Shown: one piece after another, positions 8,359 to 17,549 of the stretch
Position numbering within the stretch: position 1 is the stretch's first letter
How the letters are laid out: every line of letters begins with the position of its first letter
Assembly: GCF_030408835.1 (NCBI RefSeq)
Contig: NZ_CP047357.1
Span: 868,001-932,000 of the forward strand
Reading direction: 5' to 3'
From: Corynebacterium freneyi
Lineage (GTDB): Bacteria; Actinomycetota; Actinomycetes; Mycobacteriales; Mycobacteriaceae
DNA length: 64,000 bases
Translations under genes and position numbers: made by a program
The notes under the pieces: model-generated
Databases searched by the model: none
Seen by the model: only the letters and a program-made list of their open reading frames with translations
Told to the model about the DNA's origin: nothing

Positions 8359-11300
8359 CAGAAAATCTCCACTTCCGACACGTGCGTCGACGCGACGTCG
8401 CGTCCGCGGTCGTCCACCGATTCTTGGTATGCGACGACGAGCGTGCCGCCCACGTACGGGTGCAACGTCTGGATCAGCTTCAACGGGGTGGCCAGAATCA
8501 TGTGGAATCCGAAGCTCGTGAACACGTCCATCGCACGTCTGGTGTACTCGGGGTCGGCGCGGTCGAAGGCTTCGTCGAGGATGACGCTGCCGTAGGTGGG
8601 CACCGGCTGGTCGGGTTCGGCGAGCTGGTAGCGCAGCGCCGCCGCGAGACAGAAGAACACCAGCTTCTGGGCCTGGCCGCCGGACAAGCTCGCCGAATCG
8701 CGGTGCGTGTCCACCACGTCGCCGACGGCGTTGTACTCCACGCCGATGAAGCTGACGTGCTTGCGGGTATCCAGCACCTGCCGGCGCCAGCGCAGGTCCG
8801 CCGAATCCGCGGATCCGAGCCGGTCGAGCAGTGCCGCCATCTTTTCGAAGCGCTCTTCGGCGACACCTGCATCGGTCCCATCCGCGCGGGTGGTGGCGAG
8901 CGAACCCGATACCGCAGCTTCCAGCTCCTTCAGGAAGCTCTGCACCGTCTCGCCCGTCGCGTCGTGCACGTCGATACGGAGCCACCGCCCCTGGTTGAAC
9001 TCCGACTTGGCCAACGAATCGTTGACGGGCCGGATGCGGTCCTCGATGTCCGACCTGGCGCGACGAAGCTCGGCCGACAGTTGCCCGAGGTTTCGCCCGG
9101 ACAGGTCGTTCATCAGTTCCATGAACCGGTTGTGGAAACGGGCGAGACCGTCCGAGCGGAGGGTCTCCAGACGCTTGACGCCGTCCCCGACGAACGACGG
9201 CTCCGCTCGGAGATCCGACCGCTCCGAGGGCCATTGCGTGATGTACGCCCCGAGCACCCTGGTGATGGCATTGTCGGCGGATTGGAGTTTCCGCTGGTGC
9301 TGGTGCTGCAGCTCGTGGATGCTGCGGAGGGCCTCCTGCCCGAGCCGTTCCATTCCCGCGGCGGTGGGGCGGCGGGTCAGGGAAGAGAACAGCTCCTCGA
9401 CGAGCGCGTCACCGCGGGCTGCGTCGGCGTCGTCGGGGGCATCGGCGTCGGACTGCTCTCGTTCGAGCTGTTCCAGCTGCTCCGTCATGTCGGAGTGCCT
9501 GTTCGCCGCCGTCGTCACGGCATCGCGGGCGGTGAGGTACTCCTCGTTGGCGCTTTTCTCCAGCAGGCTGGCCCGGTTGTACTCGACTTGGATCTTCGCG
9601 ATGTCGGGGTTGTCTGTCGACCAACTTGCGATGCGCGCGGCCATGTCGTCGGCGGCCTTCTCCGCGCCGGCGACGTCGATGTCCGACCACTCCACGGCAC
9701 GGATCTCGGCGGCGCACTGGCGATCATCCTGCAGTCGCTTCACCTTCGAGTCATGGGTGCGCAGTACCTCCTCGCGAGTGCGGAGCACCTTCTTCGCCGT
9801 GGCCAAATCGGCGCGCAAGGCCTCGACTTTTTCGTCGTTCGACCAACCGAGCCTGTAGTTGCGCGTGTTGCCCAGAGGGGAGCGGTCGTCCTTTTCGAAC
9901 CGGTCCTTCGAGTGCTTGGCCAAACCCTGCCGCGTCAGGGCCCGGTCGTGGTCGAACATGTCGCGTGGCGAATCCACGCACTCGTAGTTGAAGCGCTCGT
10001 GGAGCTGAGCCGTGACCCATTCCCGGTATGGGCCGTCGGCGATGTCGAGTTTGCGGGGAAGTGCCCGCGCCGACACTCGCTTGACCCGGGGTGCGGCTCC
10101 CAGCGGAACCACCCGGTAGACCAGACGGACCTGCAGGTTGTTGTCGTTGATCCATGCCGATGCCCGGTCTTTGAGCGACTCCGGGACGACGAGCGTCTGG
10201 GCGAATCCCCCGAGCAGCCGTTCGATCGCGGGCCGCCATTCAGCTTCGGTGGCGCGGACCTGCAGCAACTCGCCGATGAACGGCAGCTCACCCGTGGAGG
10301 CGCCCAACTCGCGGCAGAGACGCTCCCGCACCGCGATGTGACGCATGCCGATGTTGTTCGATTGTTTTTGCAGGGCCGCCAGTTCCTCCGAAAGCTTTGC
10401 GACGGCCGATCGCGCGTCCCTCCGGTCGGTGCTCAGGTCATATCCGGTCGCTTGCAGGGCCGCGAACTCCGCGTCAAAATCCGCGAGACGGCGCGCGGCA
10501 TCCGCGAGCAGGTCGTTGAAGTCCGCGTTCGACGCGGGAGCTTGGCCGCCGAGGGAATGAATGGAAGAGGTCAGCCCCTCCAGCTTGGCGCGGCGGCGTT
10601 CGATGTTGTCCCGGATGTCGCCGAGCTCCGCGATGAGCGACTCATGCCGGCCGCCGTCGATTTGCGCGAGGCGGAGTTCGGTGTCCTTTAGCGCCGCGAC
10701 CGCCCGCTTCTTCGCCGACTCCCGATCCGACAGCGCAGCCCGCAGCGAAGCCAAGCGCGCTTCCGCCGCCGCGATGTCTTCGCGCAGCAGTTCAGCGTGG
10801 ATCCGGTTTTGCACGCGGGGCAGGGCGTTGCTCATCAGCTCGGCGTCACGGGTGCCAACCAGTGCTTCGCGACGGGCTGCCGCGTGTTTGGGCAGCGGTT
10901 CCAATGCGGAGATCTGGGCGCGGATGTCCTGGACTTTGTCGTAGGCCTCGCGCAGCTCCCCGAATTGCTCGACGGCGGTGTCGGCGAAACTGAAGGTCAG
11001 CGGCTCTTCCAGCATGTAATCGCGGAAAAGCTGATCGAGGCTGCCCAGGGATTTCGCCGACAACGTCCGGTGGAGCAGCAGCTGCGCCTCCTCGTTGGCG
11101 ATGCCGAGTTTCTTGCGGAATCGACCCGAGAAAACGGTGTGCTTGTCGGTGAAGCTGCCGTTGCTCCACTTCTTCTTCAGGCCGCGGACATCGATGCCCG
11201 AGGTCAGGTACGGGTACATGTCCCGTAGCTCGACCGGCCCGTCGAGGACGCCGAAGAGACGGCGGACGCCGGTCTGCGAGTTGTCACCGGCCTTGAGGTA

Positions 11301-11714
11301 ATACAGGGCGGCGAGCGACACCTCGGTGGCGGCGCCGGAGGCGCCGGAGTCGTCGCCGTCGGAATAGGTCAGGCAGATGCCGGTGCAGGTGGCCTTCGGG
11401 CGCAGGTAACTCTGGGTGATGTCACCGCTTTCGTCGGTGCCGCGCCGCCACGCACCGCGGATGTAGGACACCAGGCTGCGGCCGCCCCGACCCGACGACG
11501 TTTGCTGGGCCGCAGCGTTGAAGTGCACATTCTGCGGTGGGACCAGGACGGTGGAGATGGCGTCGATGAGCGTCGATTTTCCGGAGCCCGAACCGCCCGT
11601 GATCAGGAAACCCTGCCGGGGCACGTCGACGTCGACGTACCCGCCGAACGTGCCCCAGTTGATCAGCTGCACGCGGCTGAGCCGGAACTGGCCGGGGTGG
11701 ATTGCCGTGGTCAC
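8358..11714 (-). CDS. jetC: Wadjet SMC-like ATPase JetC (MksB)
   Basis: A 1118-residue SMC-family ATPase. Walker A GGSGSGKST is at 40-48, long coiled-coil arms of Glu/Arg/Ala-rich helices fill about 270-850, the signature LSGGQAQK is near 1010-1020, and Walker B with D-loop (SVILDEAFDRAD) is near 1043-1054. JetC dimers with JetA and JetB form a loop-extruding condensin that recognises small circular DNA. The start is GTG, overlapping the jetB stop (GTGA). Length and all ATPase motifs are intact, so the motor is expected to work. Confidence 0.94.
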   Translation of the reverse strand: MTTAIHPGQFRLSRVQLINWGTFGGYVDVDVPRQGFLITGGSGSGKSTLIDAISTVLVPPQNVHFNAAAQQTSSGRGGRSLVSYIRGAWRRGTDESGDITQSYLRPKATCTGICLTYSDGDDSGASGAATEVSLAALYYLKAGDNSQTGVRRLFGVLDGPVELRDMYPYLTSGIDVRGLKKKWSNGSFTDKHTVFSGRFRKKLGIANEEAQLLLHRTLSAKSLGSLDQLFRDYMLEEPLTFSFADTAVEQFGELREAYDKVQDIRAQISALEPLPKHAAARREALVGTRDAELMSNALPRVQNRIHAELLREDIAAAEARLASLRAALSDRESAKKRAVAALKDTELRLAQIDGGRHESLIAELGDIRDNIERRRAKLEGLTSSIHSLGGQAPASNADFNDLLADAARRLADFDAEFAALQATGYDLSTDRRDARSAVAKLSEELAALQKQSNNIGMRHIAVRERLCRELGASTGELPFIGELLQVRATEAEWRPAIERLLGGFAQTLVVPESLKDRASAWINDNNLQVRLVYRVVPLGAAPRVKRVSARALPRKLDIADGPYREWVTAQLHERFNYECVDSPRDMFDHDRALTRQGLAKHSKDRFEKDDRSPLGNTRNYRLGWSNDEKVEALRADLATAKKVLRTREEVLRTHDSKVKRLQDDRQCAAEIRAVEWSDIDVAGAEKAADDMAARIASWSTDNPDIAKIQVEYNRASLLEKSANEEYLTARDAVTTAANRHSDMTEQLEQLEREQSDADAPDDADAARGDALVEELFSSLTRRPTAAGMERLGQEALRSIHELQHQHQRKLQSADNAITRVLGAYITQWPSERSDLRAEPSFVGDGVKRLETLRSDGLARFHNRFMELMNDLSGRNLGQLSAELRRARSDIEDRIRPVNDSLAKSEFNQGRWLRIDVHDATGETVQSFLKELEAAVSGSLATTRADGTDAGVAEERFEKMAALLDRLGSADSADLRWRRQVLDTRKHVSFIGVEYNAVGDVVDTHRDSASLSGGQAQKLVFFCLAAALRYQLAEPDQPVPTYGSVILDEAFDRADPEYTRRAMDVFTSFGFHMILATPLKLIQTLHPYVGGTLVVAYQESVDDRGRDVASTHVSEVEIF

Positions 11715-12442
11715 TCTTCCGTTCCTTCCCGGTCCTCGAACGCGGCGTCGACGTCGATCGGATCGCCGCCGGCCCCATCGCCGTCGGATGAACCAGATCC
11801 ACCGGACATGGCCAGGTACTCGTCGCGGATGCCGGCGACGATGTCGGGGTCGAAGATTGATTTGAGTACGGGGGACACCTCGAATCGCCCTTCCGTTTCG
11901 GTCGCCGAGATGAGGTTGTATCCGCCGATTCGTTTGAATGAAGCGTCGAATCGGGTCCGGTACGTCCCTTCGTCCCGGTCGCTGCCCACGCGGTACACCT
12001 CGAGAGCGTCGAAGACCTCGTCCTTCTCCACGATCACGCGTTCACCCGGTTGCGCCATGGCCAGCTCGGTGCGCAGATGCAGCAAGACGACCGTGTCGAT
12101 GTGATTGAGCGGCACCGTGCGAAGCACCTTTGGTACCGATACGCTCTCGTCGGCGTCGACCATCCGGGTGAAGGCGATCCCTGATGTTTCGTCAAGAACA
12201 AGATCCAGGAACACGTCCGATAGGCGCGAACGCAGCTCGGTTTCGTCGCTGAGAATCGCCTTCCACACTTCGGGCTGCTTATCAGCTCTGACCAGTGGTC
12301 CCTGCAGCAAACGGACCAGTGCCCGACGCGACGCGGCCGACAACGTGCCCGTGTCGGTTCGCCAGAGCTGGTCGGGGCCAAGTGGAGTCTCCGCTTGGGC
12401 TGCCGTCGGATCTGCGATCCGCGCGTGTGCGGGTTCGGTCAT
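11711..12442 (-). CDS. jetB: Wadjet KITE subunit JetB (MksE)
   Basis: A 243-residue protein with the DUF4194 pattern of JetB. The winged-helix core includes LRSRLSDVFLDLVLDETSGI and FTRMVDADES, then LLHLRTELAMAQPGERVIVE. KITE proteins bind the kleisin JetA and DNA within the condensin ring. The ATG at 12442 overlaps the jetA stop (ATGA), which fixes the start; the open frame extends further upstream into jetA but gives an unlikely basic leader. The acidic tail, rich in Asp, Gly and Glu, is normal for the family. Confidence 0.9.
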   Translation of the reverse strand: MTEPAHARIADPTAAQAETPLGPDQLWRTDTGTLSAASRRALVRLLQGPLVRADKQPEVWKAILSDETELRSRLSDVFLDLVLDETSGIAFTRMVDADESVSVPKVLRTVPLNHIDTVVLLHLRTELAMAQPGERVIVEKDEVFDALEVYRVGSDRDEGTYRTRFDASFKRIGGYNLISATETEGRFEVSPVLKSIFDPDIVAGIRDEYLAMSGGSGSSDGDGAGGDPIDVDAAFEDREGTEE

Positions 12443-13980
12443 GACGTTGACCTTCCTTCGGAACCATGATTGTGGAAGCTGCGTTCGTCGAAAAACCACC
12501 GGGGAATCCGGGCTTTGCCTTCGTCGCCTTCACCGTTCCAGGTGACGATTTCCCGGGCCACACCAGCGGCGGTATCGACCTCCGTTTTGGTGTCTAGTGC
12601 CACGGCCGGGTAGCCGTGGCGCATGGCCATGTGCAAAAGGCCCACGATACTGGCGAGGCCTTGGGTCGCTGGGTGATCGGCGAGGACGGTGCCGATGGTC
12701 GGCGTTCCGTGGCGATTGATGCTCGCCAAGACGTTGTTGCGCAGTTCTTCGAAGTCGATTTCGCTAGCCCGGACCTTATTGAGAAGTTCGGCGGTGTCCA
12801 CGGTCGCGGTGGGGGAATCCTCCAGAACCACGGCGACCCGCTCCTCACCGGGATTCCGGAGCCGCAATCGCGAAACCGAATCGATCGACATGCCGATCAG
12901 TTCCACCGCAGTAGACAAGTTGGTCAACGGCTTCGCCTGACCCTTTTCCGCTGCATCCGCCGCCGCCCCACGAGCTTGCCGGAGCAGCTCGAGCATTCGC
13001 CTGTCCTCCGCGAACTCGTCGGAGGTGACATAGTGGCGCAGGGACCGCGACAATCCCGTCAACACTTGGCTGACCTCGGCGCCGGATATCTCCATGTCCC
13101 GGAACAGGCGTCGCAACCGGCGTTTGACCTCCGGCGACAGGGAGTTCGATGAGTCCCGGTCAAGCACCTGGCGAATCCACGCATCCACGTATTCGGAGCG
13201 TTCGGGATCCAGCAGCATCGCATAGAAGCCCGAAAAGCTCCTGCCTGCCTCGGATTCCCCGATCAAGTCGACGCCGCGGAAAATGTCCTCCAGAACATCG
13301 CCCCGGGTTCCCTCGGGGTCCAACAGCTGCCGCCGCAAAGTCCTGTTCAAGTCCTCGAGATCCTGTCGGACCCTGGCGAAATCCGCGGGCACGGCGGCGG
13401 CCGAGTCGAGGATGTCGGATATGCGCTCGGAGATCTCCTCCGTGCTCGGCAGCGTGAACTCTCCGGCGGCGACGTCTTCGATCCGCGCCTCCAATTCGGC
13501 CCTTTGCGCGTACAGACTTTCCAGGCGGCTCTGAGCATCCGGATCGGTGTCGCGCGCCAATGACTGGATCCGTTCCGTCAACGACGTGATTCGCGACGCC
13601 GTAGCCGCCGGGCGTGGCGCCGTCAGCCGTGACGCCATGTCGACGGCGATGAGCGCTTCCTCGCTCGGTTCGAGAGTCTCACCTGTTGAGGTGCTGCCCG
13701 GTCGGCGGATCAGCCAGCCGGAACCGACCCAGTCACCGCAATACTGTTGGGCGCTGCGCGGCATGTCGATGCCCCGTGACCGCAACCGCGCGAGGTCGTC
13801 GGACAGGGCTTCGTACACCTCACCGGCTGCGCGGGGTTGGGTGCCGACGGGGAAGTATTCCGAGATGACGGCGATGATCACCGGTGCATGATGGCTTCGG
13901 AGCAGGCTGAACACGCGCGAGTCATCCACGAGCCGCCTCAGCTCAAGGGAACGCGCCGCAGCACTGCCGATCACCGCCAT
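12439..13980 (-). CDS. jetA: Wadjet kleisin subunit JetA (MksF)
   Basis: A 513-residue protein matching DUF3375/JetA. It starts LRRLVDDSRVFSLLRSHHAP and has the winged-helix segment VYEALSDDLARLRSRG. The middle is helical and coiled-coil (about 130-190), and the C-terminal third contains ATVDTAELLNKVRASEIDF. As the kleisin it bridges the JetC heads and carries JetB. It is the first gene of the jetABCD operon. A CATAGT hexamer six bases before the ATG could be a -10 giving a leaderless transcript. The upstream gene is separate, so the operon starts here. Confidence 0.9.
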   Translation of the reverse strand: MAVIGSAAARSLELRRLVDDSRVFSLLRSHHAPVIIAVISEYFPVGTQPRAAGEVYEALSDDLARLRSRGIDMPRSAQQYCGDWVGSGWLIRRPGSTSTGETLEPSEEALIAVDMASRLTAPRPAATASRITSLTERIQSLARDTDPDAQSRLESLYAQRAELEARIEDVAAGEFTLPSTEEISERISDILDSAAAVPADFARVRQDLEDLNRTLRRQLLDPEGTRGDVLEDIFRGVDLIGESEAGRSFSGFYAMLLDPERSEYVDAWIRQVLDRDSSNSLSPEVKRRLRRLFRDMEISGAEVSQVLTGLSRSLRHYVTSDEFAEDRRMLELLRQARGAAADAAEKGQAKPLTNLSTAVELIGMSIDSVSRLRLRNPGEERVAVVLEDSPTATVDTAELLNKVRASEIDFEELRNNVLASINRHGTPTIGTVLADHPATQGLASIVGLLHMAMRHGYPAVALDTKTEVDTAAGVAREIVTWNGEGDEGKARIPRWFFDERSFHNHGSEGRSTS

Positions 13981-14073
13981 ACGTTAACTATGGCAGACCA
14001 TCCGGATCGCAGGTCCGCGGAATGACGGTGATCGGTCCAAGTGTTCGAACACCCGCTGCCCGGGTCCCGCCGC

Positions 14074-14565
14074 TCATTCGCCGCTGTCCCGCTCCAATCG
14101 TTCCAGCGCGGCGGAGTACCGGGCTCGCAGCTTGTCGACGCGGGCGCGTTCGGCGTCGGTGTCGGTTGGCAAATTGCCCAGGCCGCCGTGGTTGTCGCGC
14201 ACGTCGGCGAGCTTGATCGCCCGGGATCGTTCATCGGCCGCCGCCCGGTCCACGAAGTCCGCGTAGTCCTCGCCGTCCCGCTTCGTCAGTGCCTCGACAT
14301 GCTTGACGACGTCCGCCGGCAGTCCGGCTCGCTCGGATTCCCAGGTTTCGGGGTGATCCTCGGCGACGTCGTGAAGCAGCGCCGCGGCAATCATGTCCGG
14401 GGTGCCGCCGACCGCCTCGACCATCTCCGCGACGCGCTCGACGTGGCGCAGGTAGGGCTCGTCGGCGCCGCCGGGGCCGGGGCGGACGTCGTCGGCGTGG
14501 GCGCGTGCGGCCAGTGCGTGGGCGGCGCGGATCGTGGCGTCGGGGTGGGCGGCAAAGTTCGTCAT
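14074..14565 (-). CDS. HD-domain phosphohydrolase (RelA/SpoT- or MESH1-like)
   Basis: A 163-residue single HD domain. Metal-binding residues are visible as H41 (YLRHVERVAEMV), H65-D66 (AALLHDVAED) and a later Asp in AIKLADVRDN. The order and the ED after the HD pair match ppGpp hydrolase-like small proteins. No synthetase, TGS or ACT domain is present. It could hydrolyse (p)ppGpp, NADPH or another nucleotide; the substrate is not determinable. Monocistronic, 90 bases after the jetA start and divergent from the symporter gene at 14660. Confidence 0.8.
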   Translation of the reverse strand: MTNFAAHPDATIRAAHALAARAHADDVRPGPGGADEPYLRHVERVAEMVEAVGGTPDMIAAALLHDVAEDHPETWESERAGLPADVVKHVEALTKRDGEDYADFVDRAAADERSRAIKLADVRDNHGGLGNLPTDTDAERARVDKLRARYSAALERLERDSGE

Positions 14566-14659
14566 GTCTCAAAGGGTATGTGCGGCGGCGGACCGGGAGA
14601 CCGTCCGCGACCACCTGCACGTTTCAGTATGCGGGACGAACGTCCCATAAGGTGGACGC

Positions 14660-15673
14660 ATGACGATGATGAACCACACCTCACCGCACGGCCGGGCGAA
14701 CGAGGACGCTCCGGTGCACGTCGAGAACAAGGCCGAGGAACGCTCCGCCGCAATCGCGGTCGTCGCCTTCCCCGCGTTCATCCTCGTCGGCGCCGTCATC
14801 GCCTACTTCGTCCCCGAACCGTTCGTGCCCATCGGCGACTACATCACCTACGCCCTGATGGTGATCATGTTCTGCATGGGCCTGACGCTGACGATCCCGG
14901 ACCTCAAGCTCGTCGCCCGCCGCCCCGGGCCCATCGCCATCGGCGTCGTCGCCCAGTTCGTGATCATGCCGCTGGCCGCCGTCGCGGTGGCGAAGATGCT
15001 CGGCCTCAACCCGATGCTCGCCATCGGCCTGCTCATGCTCGGCTCCGTGCCCGGCGGCACCGCCTCCAACGTCGTGGCGTACCTGGCCAAGGGCGACGTC
15101 GCCCTGTCCGTGGCCATGACCTCTGTGTCGACGCTGCTGTCGCCGATCGTCACCCCGATCATCATGCTGCTGCTCGCCGGCGAGGAAACCCCCGTCGACG
15201 GCGGCGGCATCGCCTGGACCCTGGCCAAGACCGTGCTCATCCCCGTCGTCGGCGGCCTGGTCATCCGCGTGCTGTTCGACAAGATCATCGACAAGATCCT
15301 GCCGATCCTGCCGTGGCTGTCGATCCTGGGCATCGGCGCCGTGGTGTTCCCGGCCGTCGCCAAATCCGCCGAGACCCTCAAGACCGTGGGCCTGCTCGTC
15401 ATCGCCGCGGTGATCCTGCACAACCTGTTCGGCTACATCTTCGGATACCTCGCCGCGAAGGTGTTCTCGTTCCCGCCGGAGGCCTGCCGCACCACCGCCA
15501 TCGAAGTGGCCACCCAGTCCGCCGGCCTGGCGTCGGGCATGTCCGGCACGTTCTTCTCGGCCGAGGCCGCCATCCCGGGTGCCATCGCCGCCGTGTGGCA
15601 CAACGTCGCCGGCGCCATCTTCGCCGCCGGTGCGCGCAGGCTGGCCGACCGCACATCGGCCGACCGTACGTAG
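14660..15673 (+). CDS. Bile acid:sodium symporter family (BASS) transporter
   Basis: A 337-residue protein with about nine or ten membrane helices. BASS landmarks are LVIMFCMGLTLTIPDLK in the early part, GSVPGGTASNVVAYLAKGDV in the crossover region and CRTTAIEVATQSAGLASGMS in the second crossover with the conserved Glu. Bacterial members import organic anions such as pantoate or keto acids with sodium. The C-terminus is short and hydrophilic. The start at 14660 (ATG) has another in-frame ATG six bases downstream; the choice is uncertain. Confidence 0.88.
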   Translation: MTMMNHTSPHGRANEDAPVHVENKAEERSAAIAVVAFPAFILVGAVIAYFVPEPFVPIGDYITYALMVIMFCMGLTLTIPDLKLVARRPGPIAIGVVAQFVIMPLAAVAVAKMLGLNPMLAIGLLMLGSVPGGTASNVVAYLAKGDVALSVAMTSVSTLLSPIVTPIIMLLLAGEETPVDGGGIAWTLAKTVLIPVVGGLVIRVLFDKIIDKILPILPWLSILGIGAVVFPAVAKSAETLKTVGLLVIAAVILHNLFGYIFGYLAAKVFSFPPEACRTTAIEVATQSAGLASGMSGTFFSAEAAIPGAIAAVWHNVAGAIFAAGARRLADRTSADRT

Positions 15674-15794
15674 AGCGTCCGCACGCCGACCGGACGTCGG
15701 TCGCACGCCGGCCGACGGCGGGGAGCGGAGGGCGCGGCGCAGTCGGTTCACCCCGCCCGGGAATGTCGGGGCGGCCGAGACGGTTGCACCAGTC

Positions 15795-16541
15795 ATGCGC
15801 ATCGATATCTGGTCCGACGTCGTCTGCCCGTTCTGCTGGATCGGCAAGCGGCACCTGGAGAAGGCCCTCCAGGGTTTCCGCGCCGAGCACCCCGACGCCG
15901 AGGTGGAGGTCCTGTGGCGGGCGTTCCAGCTCGACCCGAATGCGGAGGCCGAGTCCTCCGAGACGATCCCGGAGATGATCGCCCGTAAGTACGGCATGCC
16001 GCTGGAGGCCGCGGTGGAGTCCCAGGATCAGATGGCCGCGACGTTCGCCTCCGTCGGTCTGGAGTTCAACTGGCGCGACGCCAGGTCCGGCAACACCTTC
16101 GACGCCCACCGCCTGGCCGCGATGGCCTCGGATCACGACCTCGACGACGAGGCCGATGAGGCGCTGAAGAAGGCCTACTTCACCGACGGTCGCCTCGTGT
16201 CCGACCACGGCGTGCTCCGCGAGATCGGCGAGTCGATCGGCCTGTCCGGCGATGCCGTCGACGGGATGCTGGCCTCCGACGAGTACGCCCTCGACGTCCG
16301 CCACGACATGACGATGGCCCAGGGTCTGGGCATTTCCGGCGTGCCCTTCTTCGTCTTCGACGGCAAGTTCGCCGTCAACGGTGCCCAGCCCGTCGATGTG
16401 TTCCGGCAGGCGTTGGACACCGCGTGGGCGGAATCCGGCAAGGGCGTGACGACGACCGATGCCACCGCATCCGATGGCGGGGCCGGTGACGGCGGAGGTG
16501 CCGAGGGGCCCGATTGCACGGACGGTTCCTGCTCGACGTAG
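15795..16541 (+). CDS. DsbA-family oxidoreductase, FrnE type
   Basis: A 248-residue thioredoxin-fold protein with active site CPFC at residues 11-14 (VVCPFCWIGKRHLEKAL), a helical insert, and the cis-Pro motif GISGVPFFVFDGKFAVNGAQ. This is the FrnE/2-hydroxychromene-2-carboxylate isomerase-like branch of DsbA proteins. No signal peptide is present, so it acts in the cytoplasm on disulfides. The tail (about 215-248) is Gly/Asp/Thr-rich with two extra cysteines near the end, possibly flexible. ATG 15795 gives the normal family N-terminus; the longer in-frame stretch upstream is not coding in character. Confidence 0.9.
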   Translation: MRIDIWSDVVCPFCWIGKRHLEKALQGFRAEHPDAEVEVLWRAFQLDPNAEAESSETIPEMIARKYGMPLEAAVESQDQMAATFASVGLEFNWRDARSGNTFDAHRLAAMASDHDLDDEADEALKKAYFTDGRLVSDHGVLREIGESIGLSGDAVDGMLASDEYALDVRHDMTMAQGLGISGVPFFVFDGKFAVNGAQPVDVFRQALDTAWAESGKGVTTTDATASDGGAGDGGGAEGPDCTDGSCST

Positions 16542-16603
16542 ATCGCACGGGGCACTCCGGGGTGGGCGAGCTTTCCGCATAACCGTCACCACATCGCCGG
16601 TGC

Positions 16604-16671
16604 GTTGCACTTAATGGGCATAAGTGCAACATCGATGGCGTTTCGTTGCACTTGAGGGCCATAACTGCAAC
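16604..16671. repeat. Two tandem imperfect copies of a 27-base dyad (GTTGCACTT...)
   Basis: Copy one has perfect 10-base arms: GTTGCACTTA (16604-16613) and TAAGTGCAAC (16621-16630). Copy two has 9-base arms GTTGCACTT (16645-16653) and AACTGCAAC (16663-16671) with one mismatch. The copies start 41 bases apart, close to four helical turns. They sit in a 278-base intergenic stretch between the convergent frnE and TetR genes, where I see no gene. They look like paired protein-binding sites rather than a terminator, as no T-run follows. Confidence 0.6.
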
Positions 16672-16819
16672 AGTTGAGCCATCGAATGGCGGTGACGGAT
16701 CAAAGATGAACCGTCGGAAAGCGGGAAAGCCATGACGTGGCCGCGCACCCGGCGCAAGCGGCCTCGGGCGCCGGGGCCTGCCGCAGTAGGCGTCGGGTGT
16801 CTTCTGCCGTGGTGGACTT

Positions 16820-17530
16820 CTAGGCGGAGCCCCGGCCTTCGGCGAGCACTCTGGCGACCTCGTCGAGAAAAGCGTCGTCGGCGGTGTCCGCGAAGGCCCC
16901 GACGACCGCCGGCAGCAGCGCCGCCATGCGCTCGGCGACGGCGTCGACCGGTTCGGCGGCGTCTTTGTCCGCCGCGCGGGCCTGCAGCCATTCGCGGACC
17001 TGGTATTCGGCGGCGGCCACCCACGTCCGCAGGGCCGCCCGCCCCAGGGCAGTCTCCTCGACCGGGTGGACGCGGCGCGCGATTTCCGTGGCGATGGCGT
17101 CGCGCATCCCCTCGGCGATGGAACCCCGTCCATGCCCGTCGAGCAGGGCGATCACCTCGGAGCGGACCGCGTCGCAGATGCGCAGGAACTCGCGGATGCC
17201 CACGACGAGTTCCTCCCACTGGTTGTCCGACCCGAAACCGGAGAACATCCGTTTCTGAAATGCCGCGGCGATGCGGCCGATGATCGCCATCCGCAGATCG
17301 TCGAGGCCGCTGAACAGGCGGTAGAACGTCGCCCGCGACACGCCGGCCTTCTTGGCCACGTCGTCGATCGTGTAGTCGTCCGGCTGCCCGCCGGAATACA
17401 GGGAGGCCGCGGCGTCGAGGATGTCCTCGCGCCGACGACTGGCCGAAAGGCGACGGCGACGGCCCGGCTTCCCGGGCTCTCGCCGGGGTTCGACCGGGCC
17501 GTCGTCGACCTTTTCGGATTCGTCCTTCAC
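16820..17530 (-). CDS. TetR-family regulator of the alkane hydroxylase operon
   Basis: A 236-residue regulator. A basic N-terminal arm leads into the TetR HTH at about 33-78: RREDILDAAASLYSGG, TIDDVAKKAGVSRATFYRLF. The C-terminal domain is helical. It starts with GTG 19 bases after the rubredoxin reductase stop, so it is the last gene of alkB-rubA-rubB-tetR, the arrangement known for AlkU/AlkX-type regulators in Rhodococcus, Dietzia and relatives. It probably binds the palindrome overlapping the alkB promoter and is released by an alkane-derived fatty acid or acyl-CoA; this is inferred from family and context. Confidence 0.85.
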   Translation of the reverse strand: MKDESEKVDDGPVEPRREPGKPGRRRRLSASRRREDILDAAASLYSGGQPDDYTIDDVAKKAGVSRATFYRLFSGLDDLRMAIIGRIAAAFQKRMFSGFGSDNQWEELVVGIREFLRICDAVRSEVIALLDGHGRGSIAEGMRDAIATEIARRVHPVEETALGRAALRTWVAAAEYQVREWLQARAADKDAAEPVDAVAERMAALLPAVVGAFADTADDAFLDEVARVLAEGRGSA

Positions 17531-17549
17531 CCTCGCCAGGGTAGTGGGG

